Source of the DNA: an uncultured Eubacterium sp.
GTDB lineage: Bacteria > Bacillota > Clostridia > Lachnospirales > Lachnospiraceae
DNA: 26,743 nucleotides
Assembly: GCA_902475415.1 (NCBI GenBank)
Contig: CABRZK010000003.1
Span: 1-26,743, forward strand
Direction: 5' to 3'
Below the pieces are notes generated by a model. That model was not told where the DNA came from, searched no databases, and worked only from the letters and a program-made list of their open reading frames with translations. Position 1 is the stretch's first letter; every line of letters begins with the position of its first letter. A program made the translations under genes and the position numbers. Shown piece after piece: positions 22,064 through 26,743 of this stretch.

Positions 22064-22102
22064 TTCAAGAATGCTCTTGGCATTCTTGCTGCGAGATGCA
22101 TG
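22064..22102. repeat. Dispersed palindromic repeat upstream of LysR gene
   Basis: CAAGAATGC (22066-22074) and GCATTCTTG (22080-22088) form a perfect 9-bp stem with a five-base loop. The 3' part (22079-22102) is an exact inverse copy of 16752-16775, and the 5' part resembles 18246-18267. Confidence 0.7.
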
Positions 22103-22160
22103 TTATGCAATGTATGACAGATTTTTCTGTGCATCTCTGCAATCATAAAGGAGGGAACAT

Positions 22161-23093
22161 ATGGAGCCGAAAGAATATCCCAAAATCAACATGTTGCAGA
22201 TCCATTACTTTTTGAAAGTGGCGGAGAAAGGCAGTTTTACCAGTGCGGCGAAGCAGTTGTATACGACCCAGTCGACGCTTAGCAAGACAATTATCTCAAT
22301 AGAGCAGACGTTGGGACTTACGCTTTTTATCCGCAGTCACAAGCGGCTGATTCTGACAGATGCAGGAAAACATCTGTATAAGAAGTGGAAGCAAGTGCTG
22401 GAAGATTTTGATCATTCTGTGGAGGAATGTCGGATTTTACAGAGTGGATATCAGAGTATGCTGTCCATCGGGATGCTGGATTCTCATGATCCGGAGAAAT
22501 TTGCCCTGCCGCAGATCCGGAATTTTATGCGGCACAAACCGGATGTGTATCTGAGTATTCACAGCAATCCTGTAGAGGCAATCCGATCAGAAGTACTGAC
22601 CGGACATCTGGATCTGGGTTATACGGTATTGTACGATGTGGAACAGCTGCAGACGGAGGAACTGGATTATTGCGTGATCAATATCTGTCCTCATAATGTA
22701 GGTATGCTGTCCAAAAATCCGTTGGCAAAGGAGGAACTGATAGAAATAAAAGATTTGGCGAAATATAAATTTGTTTCTATTTCACCACTTTATACGCCAA
22801 GTTATAATGGCATGATCGATGATCTGTGCCATCAGGCAGGATTTGAACCGGATTATGTGCGATATACAAATAATGCGACATCACTGCCTTTTAACCTGAT
22901 GTCAGAGCAGGATATATTTTTGTGTGATCGTAATTTCAGGGGATATGCAAATCCAAGTTTTGGGGAGATACAGTTCCGACCGGTGGCAAATACCAGAAGC
23001 GGTGTGGCGCTGATCTGGCGTAAGGCGAATAACAAACCGGAGTTAAAGGAGTTTATTGACAGACTGGATGTCAATCCAGATATGTGGTTTTGA
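22161..23093 (+). CDS. LysR-family regulator (first copy)
   Basis: A 310-residue transcription regulator. The winged-helix domain is at about 10-70 (INMLQIHYFLKVAEKGSFTS, AAKQLYTTQSTLSKTIISIE, then LTDAGKHL), followed by a substrate-binding co-inducer domain (about 95-300). AAAGGAGGG lies before the ATG. It is transcribed away from the FucI-like gene; the pair of 15-base dyads between them makes autoregulation plus activation of the isomerase gene the simplest model. The co-inducer is unknown. A gap of 75 bases separates it from the cysteine desulfurase gene. Confidence 0.93.
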   Translation: MEPKEYPKINMLQIHYFLKVAEKGSFTSAAKQLYTTQSTLSKTIISIEQTLGLTLFIRSHKRLILTDAGKHLYKKWKQVLEDFDHSVEECRILQSGYQSMLSIGMLDSHDPEKFALPQIRNFMRHKPDVYLSIHSNPVEAIRSEVLTGHLDLGYTVLYDVEQLQTEELDYCVINICPHNVGMLSKNPLAKEELIEIKDLAKYKFVSISPLYTPSYNGMIDDLCHQAGFEPDYVRYTNNATSLPFNLMSEQDIFLCDRNFRGYANPSFGEIQFRPVANTRSGVALIWRKANNKPELKEFIDRLDVNPDMWF

Positions 23094-23103
23094 ACAATAT
23101 GAA

Positions 23104-23145
23104 TGTACTCTCAGAATTCTTCATTTAAAAGATTCCGAGCGTACA
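23104..23145 (+). promoter_or_regulatory. Imperfect hairpin between LysR gene and cysteine desulfurase gene
   Basis: TGTACTCTCAGAAT (23104-23117) can pair with ATTCCGAGCGTACA (23132-23145) at 12 of 14 positions. There is no T-run, so it is an operator or RNA-structure candidate rather than a terminator. Confidence 0.4.
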
Positions 23146-23168
23146 TGTGAGTAAAAAGGAGAGAAAAC

Positions 23169-24395
23169 ATGCGTACATGGGAGGAAATTCGGGATGATTT
23201 TCCGATTCTAAAAGAAAAAATACATGGAAAAGATCTGATCTATCTGGATAATGCGGCGACGACACAGCTTCCGCAGCAGGTGCTGGATTGTTTTGTGGAG
23301 CATTACACAAAGTATAATGCGAATGTGCATCGTGGAATCCATTATTTAAGTGAACAGTCCACGATGCATATGGAAGCAGTGCGGAATAAGCTAAAAGATT
23401 TTTTGCATGCAGAGGATCAGGGAGAGATCATCTTTACTTCCGGAGCGACGGATTCTGCAAATCTGGTGGCGCAGAGCTTCCTGCGTCATGTATTGCAGCC
23501 GGGCGATGTGGTGCTCTCCACAGAACTGGAGCATCATGCCAACTTTGTTGTGTGGCAGCAGGTCTGTCAGGAATGCGGAGCGGAGTTTCGCATGATTCCG
23601 ACCGTGGATGGCGAATTGGATATGGATGCGGCACAAAGGATGCTGTCAGATAAAGTGAAATTGCTGGCTGTCACTGCTGTATCAAACGTAACGGGAACCG
23701 TGGTTGATATCGAAACACTGATCGCATGGGCGAAAGAATATGAGATTCCGGTGTATATTGATGCTGCACAGGAGGTGCGCCATCGAACTTTTGACCTGGC
23801 AGGATTGCAATGTGATTTTCTTGGCTTTTCCGCCCATAAAATGATGGGACCGACGGGTGTCGGCTGTCTGTTTGTACGTGAAAAATGGTTGAATGAAATG
23901 CAGCCATATCGTTACGGTGGCGGCATGATCGACATTGTGACAGAAGAAAAAACAACATTTGCCGAACTTCCGGCGCGGCTGGAAGCAGGCACACTGAATT
24001 ACAGTGGAATCATCACCTGGGGCGCGGCCCTGGATTATCTGATGGACATCGGAATTGAGCGAATGGCTTCCTATGAAGAAGAGCTGATAAAGAAGGCAGA
24101 AGAAGTCTTAGAGGCTATTCCACAGGTGAACATATTGGGGCATCCAAAACAGCGGGCAGGCTGTATTTCCATTCAGATTGAGGGTGTGCATCCTTACGAT
24201 TTTGCAAGTATGATCGACAAATATGGTGTGGCAGTGCGGACAGGAAGCATGTGTGCGCAGCTAATCGTGAATAAAATGGGATTAGACACAGTGATTCGTA
24301 TTTCTCCGGCATTTTACAATACGATGGAAGAAATGGAAAAACTTGGCGAATACACAGAAAAAGTAATTGCTTTTTTTGAGAGGATAAAACGATGA
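23169..24395 (+). CDS. sufS: SufS/CsdA-type cysteine desulfurase
   Basis: A 408-residue PLP enzyme that takes sulfur from cysteine as a persulfide. Landmarks are YLDNAATTQLP at residue 25, VHRGIHYLSE, TELEHHANFVVWQ (His123), YIDAAQ (Asp198), SAHKMMGPTGVG with PLP-binding Lys224, and the catalytic VRTGSMCAQ with Cys362. Length matches SufS (E. coli 406). The active-site loop reads RTGSMCAQ, not the common RTGHHCAQ, and the usual QAVPH is QEVRH. GGAGAG precedes the ATG. The end overlaps the second LysR gene by four bases. SufE at 17780 is the probable partner. No other Fe-S assembly genes are here. Confidence 0.93.
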   Translation: MRTWEEIRDDFPILKEKIHGKDLIYLDNAATTQLPQQVLDCFVEHYTKYNANVHRGIHYLSEQSTMHMEAVRNKLKDFLHAEDQGEIIFTSGATDSANLVAQSFLRHVLQPGDVVLSTELEHHANFVVWQQVCQECGAEFRMIPTVDGELDMDAAQRMLSDKVKLLAVTAVSNVTGTVVDIETLIAWAKEYEIPVYIDAAQEVRHRTFDLAGLQCDFLGFSAHKMMGPTGVGCLFVREKWLNEMQPYRYGGGMIDIVTEEKTTFAELPARLEAGTLNYSGIITWGAALDYLMDIGIERMASYEEELIKKAEEVLEAIPQVNILGHPKQRAGCISIQIEGVHPYDFASMIDKYGVAVRTGSMCAQLIVNKMGLDTVIRISPAFYNTMEEMEKLGEYTEKVIAFFERIKR

Positions 24396-25288
24396 CAATG
24401 GAGCAAATGCGTACATTTCTGGCGGTGGCAGACTGCCTGAATTTCACAAAAGCAGCAGAACGATTATATTTGTCTCAGCCTACCGTCAGCAGACAAATTC
24501 AGTCTTTGGAAGAAGAATGTAAGACACCACTTCTGGTTCGGACACGAAAAGAGGTGCGCCTGACACCAGCCGGGGCTATTATGGTCAGCCATTTAAAAAA
24601 ATCATTGGAAGAAATTGAGGCCGGATTAGAAGAGATTCAGGCTTCCAGCAACGGTATTACAGGAAAACTTAATATCGGCGTGCTGGAAGGCTTTGAGACA
24701 GAACCACGGGTTTTGAAACTGCTGGTGGAGTTTGGAAAAAAATACAGTGAGCTGACAGTTAATATCAATTACTGTTCCTTCGGCGAATTGCGCAGGGGGC
24801 TGAAGGATGATAAGTATGATCTGATTTTTACGATGGGATTTGAAGCCAAAAACCTGCCATCGACATTGTCAAGAAAGCTGTGTCGGCTTTCTCCCGGAAT
24901 CATTGTGTGTGCCAACAGCGCATTGGGAGAACGGGAGAATTTAACAATTTATGATCTGAAGGATGAGACATTTATTGCACCGGATGAGAAGGATTCTCCA
25001 TTCCGTCTTGAGGATACAAATAATCTGTTGAGTCACTATGGTTTTCAATGCAAGAAGATGAAGTATGTGAAAAATCACGAATCCCAGCTTTTAAATGTGG
25101 CAGCCGGAAATGGTGTCGCGATTGCGTGTGGTGATGTTCCGCAGGTGAAAAACAGCATGCTGTTTCATTTCCTGGAATTATCGAAAGAAGAGCATGTGCT
25201 TCATATGATTTATGCCTGGAAAAAAGAAAATTATAATCTGGCGTTGGTATTATTTTTGAATGGATTGTCAGAAGAAGACGAAAGTTAA
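24392..25288 (+). CDS. LysR-family regulator (second copy)
   Basis: A 298-residue LysR protein. The helix-turn-helix region covers about 1-60 (MRTFLAVADCLNFTKAAERL, YLSQPTVSRQIQSLEEECKT), then LTPAGAIM and an effector domain ending with WKKENYNLALVLFL. ATGA overlap with the cysteine desulfurase gene suggests coupled translation; an alternative ATG lies two codons downstream (24398). It is only distantly like the first LysR gene. A very long terminator follows, so the LysR1-sufS-LysR2 unit ends here. Possible target: the FucI-like gene downstream. Confidence 0.93.
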   Translation: MTMEQMRTFLAVADCLNFTKAAERLYLSQPTVSRQIQSLEEECKTPLLVRTRKEVRLTPAGAIMVSHLKKSLEEIEAGLEEIQASSNGITGKLNIGVLEGFETEPRVLKLLVEFGKKYSELTVNINYCSFGELRRGLKDDKYDLIFTMGFEAKNLPSTLSRKLCRLSPGIIVCANSALGERENLTIYDLKDETFIAPDEKDSPFRLEDTNNLLSHYGFQCKKMKYVKNHESQLLNVAAGNGVAIACGDVPQVKNSMLFHFLELSKEEHVLHMIYAWKKENYNLALVLFLNGLSEEDES

Positions 25289-25316
25289 TATAGTAGAAGC
25301 ATACAGATGGTGTGAG

Positions 25317-25378
25317 AAAAACTCCTGAAAGGATCGTGATTCTGAGATAGCAGAATTACGATCCTTTCAGGAGTTTTT
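25317..25378. terminator. Very long bidirectional terminator
   Basis: A 28-bp stem (25317-25344 with 25351-25378, one G-U pair) and a six-base loop, with A-run and T-run forming the outer end. It is unusually long for an intrinsic terminator. Confidence 0.95.
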
Positions 25379-25527
25379 TGCGGCCTTGTCCGCTTTAATA
25401 GTGACAGCAAGCGATGATTTAATTGCGCAAAATATATATAATACCGATAGAAATGATATGAACTTTATGCAGATTGTGTATAAAATGATTACTTATTCTC
25501 ATTTCGCTGGGAGCAAAGTTTTGTGTT

Positions 25528-25540
25528 ATGGTAAAACCAT
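25528..25540. promoter_or_regulatory. Palindrome upstream of second FucI-like gene
   Basis: ATGGTAAAACCAT is a perfect 5-bp dyad about 40 bases before the start codon. It could be an operator. The gap 25379-25579 holds no convincing gene; no sure promoter boxes were found. Confidence 0.4.
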
Positions 25541-25579
25541 GCTAAAGATAACAGTGATTTGTAAGGAGGTACAGCATTT

Positions 25580-26743
25580 ATGTATGATGTAAAAAAGAGT
25601 ATTGATGTGGAATTAAATGTTCAGCTTGTGTACACTGCGCTCATTCATGAGTATGCATATGAAGGACCATGTCGTTTTGGCCCGCCAGAGGCATTGACAC
25701 AGGAATTTGATCTGATGAACCAAGCTGAAATCTTCAAAATGTGGACACAGGGATATGGCGGAGCACTCAGCCATATTCCGGGCATTCATTTACTTGATCC
25801 TTTATATATCAAAATGTCAGATGAATTTTTCATCACAGAGGAAGAAGAACAGAAACTGGTAGATCGTGTCGGAAAAGCAGATATCTTTATTTTTACCGGA
25901 ATGCGTGGAGAAGGTATCATGAAAGAATTTGCAATGCGCTATCATGTACCGGTAGCCGGCGAAGGAATGTTCGTATCTACAGCTGAGCATGCGGTACTGA
26001 ATGCCAGAGGTTATGAGAGTTATGCGATTCTGGATCTGCCTGATGCCATCCGTCTGCTGAAAGCACTTCGTGCCAGAAAAGCACTACAGCGTACAAAAGT
26101 CCTTGCGGTGACCAGAAATAATTCCCACTACTCCATGGGTGGACAGGATGCCTTTATCAGTAATGATATGGTGACTAAAAAACTTGGGGCACGCTTTAAT
26201 TATTTCAGTTTCCATGAGTTCCTGGATATGATGCATGTCAATGAACATGGAAAAAATCATACTTTACCGGGACGTCAGGTATACAATCTGACAGATAAAG
26301 ACATGGAAGAAGTAAAAGCATGGTCAAAAGAACTGGCTGATGGTTCTGTTGAGAATGATGTGCAGGAGCATTACATTGAAAATTCAGTCAAAGCAGCAGT
26401 GCTGATCCAGAAATTATGCGAGCATTTCGGATGCAATGCGTTTACAGCAGTATGTCCGGATGGATGTGCAACAAGAAGAATGAATGAAGAGCAGTTTACA
26501 TTCTGTTTCAGCCACTCTCTGTTAAATGAGATGGGAATCCCATCCGGTTGTGAGTACGATCTGCTTGGTACATTATCTATTGTAGCACTTGCAAATCTGA
26601 CAGGAAAAGCACCATATATGGGAAATACACAGCCATGTATCTGGAGAGACAAACAGGTAGAGGGTGAATTTGCCGGAATCGGTTATATCGAAGACATGGA
26701 TCGCACACAGAATATCTACTACAGCGGACATGCGACACCAAAC
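25580..26743 (+). CDS. Second FucI/AraA-like isomerase family protein (3' end outside window)
   Basis: 388 codons are present and the frame is open at the window edge. AAGGAGG lies ten bases before the ATG. It is collinear with the first FucI-like protein almost without gaps: YEGPCRFG, ARKAL, LPGR, FGCNAFTAVCPDGCATRR and PSGCEYD align, with Glu325 and Asp327 at the same positions and His384 in SGHATPN near the edge. Roughly 120 residues are missing if it matches the paralogue. The region around residues 50-75 differs most (IFKMWTQGYGGALSH), so the two may have different substrates or form a hetero-oligomer. The function is unassigned. Confidence 0.85.
   Translation, partial: MYDVKKSIDVELNVQLVYTALIHEYAYEGPCRFGPPEALTQEFDLMNQAEIFKMWTQGYGGALSHIPGIHLLDPLYIKMSDEFFITEEEEQKLVDRVGKADIFIFTGMRGEGIMKEFAMRYHVPVAGEGMFVSTAEHAVLNARGYESYAILDLPDAIRLLKALRARKALQRTKVLAVTRNNSHYSMGGQDAFISNDMVTKKLGARFNYFSFHEFLDMMHVNEHGKNHTLPGRQVYNLTDKDMEEVKAWSKELADGSVENDVQEHYIENSVKAAVLIQKLCEHFGCNAFTAVCPDGCATRRMNEEQFTFCFSHSLLNEMGIPSGCEYDLLGTLSIVALANLTGKAPYMGNTQPCIWRDKQVEGEFAGIGYIEDMDRTQNIYYSGHATPN

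Noticed and set aside
21859..22146. 95-residue minus-strand frame in the LysR gap
   Set aside because: It covers the palindromic repeat and regulator dyads, with no ribosome site, and its residues in the repeat match the SufE-upstream shadow only because the DNA repeat is shared.
25386..25592. 68-residue plus-strand frame before the second FucI-like gene
   Set aside because: No clear ribosome site; it runs into the start of the isomerase gene in another frame and covers its ribosome site.
26371..26652. Minus-strand frame inside the second FucI-like gene
   Set aside because: Antisense shadow of a clear coding region.
1..26743. CRISPR array, tRNA, rRNA or prophage genes
   Set aside because: No regularly spaced repeats, no tRNA-like T-loop/CCA patterns, no rRNA blocks and no phage protein motifs were seen on reading both strands.

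Overview
The window looks like the chromosome of a low-to-mid G+C anaerobic Bacillota of class Clostridia, most likely a gut Lachnospiraceae. This rests on recognisable families (T-box tyrS, a short-form ThiC, a CXXC mini-protein next to an Fe-S membrane protein, FucI-like isomerases) and on strong AGGAGG-type ribosome sites. The genus is not established. I see no phage, no complete insertion sequence, no CRISPR array, no rRNA and no tRNA.

Layout, left to right. Positions 1-704 hold a hairpin-containing repeat and the decayed remains of an exported, anti-sigma-like protein gene. An EamA-type transporter follows, then a possible terminator-ended small RNA, then a T-box leader driving tyrS (to 3495). 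Next are a TAXI-family lipoprotein and a GltS-type symporter (3806-6000), which look like one two-gene transport system, and a 65-residue charged protein. A TPP riboswitch (6428-6520) heads a thiamin operon: thiM, thiE, a HAD phosphatase, thiD, a 63-residue membrane protein, thiW and thiC (to 11756). It makes the pyrimidine half with ThiC and salvages the thiazole half with ThiW and ThiM; no thiazole synthesis genes are present here.

On the minus strand (13918 down to 11915) is a redox module: a 46-residue CXXC membrane mini-protein with a TTG start, a NapH-like polyferredoxin and a TlpA-like thioredoxin lipoprotein. A two-component system is transcribed divergently from it (14020-15839). A manganese (yybP-ykoY) riboswitch whose closing stem overlaps a terminator precedes mntP, followed by a Ca2+/Na+-type exchanger (to 17807).

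The last 9 kb (17780-26743) reads as one metabolic locus. On the minus strand, in transcription order, are a FucI-like isomerase, two tiny coupled genes of unknown function, an OFA-type MFS transporter and SufE. Divergent from them are a LysR regulator, a SufS-type cysteine desulfurase and a second LysR. A second FucI-like paralogue then runs off the window edge. SufE and SufS are a sulfur-transfer pair, but no sufBCD scaffold genes are seen, so the sulfur may serve a dedicated purpose. Two identical 15-base LysR-type dyads lie between the first isomerase gene and the first LysR gene. This locus is the best candidate for an undescribed pathway. The TAXI-GltS pair and the CXXC redox module come next.
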